From Betaproteobacteria bacterium (GTDB taxonomy: Bacteria > Pseudomonadota > Gammaproteobacteria > Burkholderiales > Burkholderiaceae_C), in assembly GCA_016716535.1 (NCBI GenBank), contig JADJWD010000007.1, forward strand, positions 744,001-808,000: DNA of 64,000 nt, read 5' to 3'. The notes beneath the pieces are model-generated. The model was not told the origin of the DNA. It saw only the letters and a program-made list of their open reading frames with translations, and did not search any database. Shown here in pieces: positions 63,840 through 64,000 of the stretch (position 1 is the first letter of the stretch; every line of letters starts with the position of its first letter). The position numbers and the translations under genes were made by a program.

Positions 63840-64000
63840 TCAACGCGGCTCCCACGCGTCGAGTTCGGCCGCCGGCAGCGGCTCGAAGAAGGCCGGGCCG
63901 ACTTGGCCCGCCAGACGGCCGCTTTGCCGCCGCGCCGGCACCGGCGCCAGCGGCACCAGCCGCGCCACCGGCTTGCCGGCCTTGGCCAGCACGATCTCGC
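63840..64000 (-). CDS. Phd/YefM-type antitoxin, 5' end outside window
   Basis: Only the last ~53 codons are in the window. They read EIVLAKAGKPVARLVPL, the signature of Phd/YefM antitoxins that bind operator DNA, and end PLPAAELDAWEPR at the TGA (63840-63842). The partner vapC follows 25 bases later. As usual, the antitoxin precedes the toxin; autoregulation of the pair is known of the family. Confidence 0.85.
   Translation of the reverse strand, partial: EIVLAKAGKPVARLVPLAPVPARRQSGRLAGQVGPAFFEPLPAAELDAWEPR

Overview
The window is 64 kb of very GC-rich chromosomal DNA, densely packed and with almost no mobile DNA. The gene set points to a betaproteobacterium of the order Burkholderiales, most likely the Rubrivivax/Methylibium/Leptothrix side. 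Signs of this are a DUF3567 protein, a PhaM-type polyhydroxyalkanoate granule protein, a Bug-family solute-binding protein, a PEP-CTERM protein next to a PrsT-like TPR lipoprotein, adjacent pilT-pilU beside yggS, and a short dispersed repeat of the GTTCGGGCTGAGCTTGTCGAAG type. The placement is inferred from gene content only.

Layout. 1-11 kb is a nucleoside salvage island: a 5'-nucleotidase-type lipoprotein (cut by the window edge), deoC, purine nucleoside phosphorylase, then cytidine deaminase with a complete BmpA/NupOPQ-type ABC importer, and a divergent adenosine deaminase followed by cysQ. A DMT transporter and two small unknown genes sit inside the island. 11.9-17 kb holds a caspase-fold protein and an IorA/IorB-type molybdenum hydroxylase. 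17-24.4 kb holds gshA, oxyR, a hybrid sensor kinase close behind oxyR, and prfC.

24.5-33.8 kb is a long minus-strand run: phaM, a FIST-domain sensor protein, the glycolate oxidase genes glcD-glcE-glcF with a methyltransferase between glcE and glcF, a TraB/GumN lipoprotein-like protein and an FAH-family hydrolase. glcD carries a one-base frameshift. 33.8-42.4 kb holds a DUF3108 protein, DUF3567, a large double-AAA ATPase, rlpA, and the PEP-CTERM protein with a near-perfect sigma-54 promoter and a terminator, followed by the PrsT-like lipoprotein.

42.5-53.4 kb is mostly housekeeping: ubiA, proC, glutamate dehydrogenase, a 5'-truncated cupin, a Bug protein, a YbbN-type thioredoxin, yggS, pilT, pilU, a beta-hydroxyacid dehydrogenase, a BON-domain lipoprotein and a SIS protein (DolP/DiaA pair). 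53.5-63.4 kb is an ion and stress cluster: a double universal stress protein, a six-gene Mrp/Pha monovalent cation/proton antiporter operon with fused A and B subunits, and a divergent P-type cation ATPase. The window ends in a VapC toxin and the 3' part of its Phd-type antitoxin.

No rRNA, tRNA, CRISPR array, insertion sequence or prophage gene was seen. The most unusual items are the repeat copy fused in frame into the leader of the 5'-nucleotidase, the glcD frameshift, the methyltransferase inside the glc operon, the sigma-54 promoter of the PEP-CTERM gene, the caspase protein with an unassigned C-terminal domain, and tandem hairpins and 12-bp direct repeats in two intergenic gaps.
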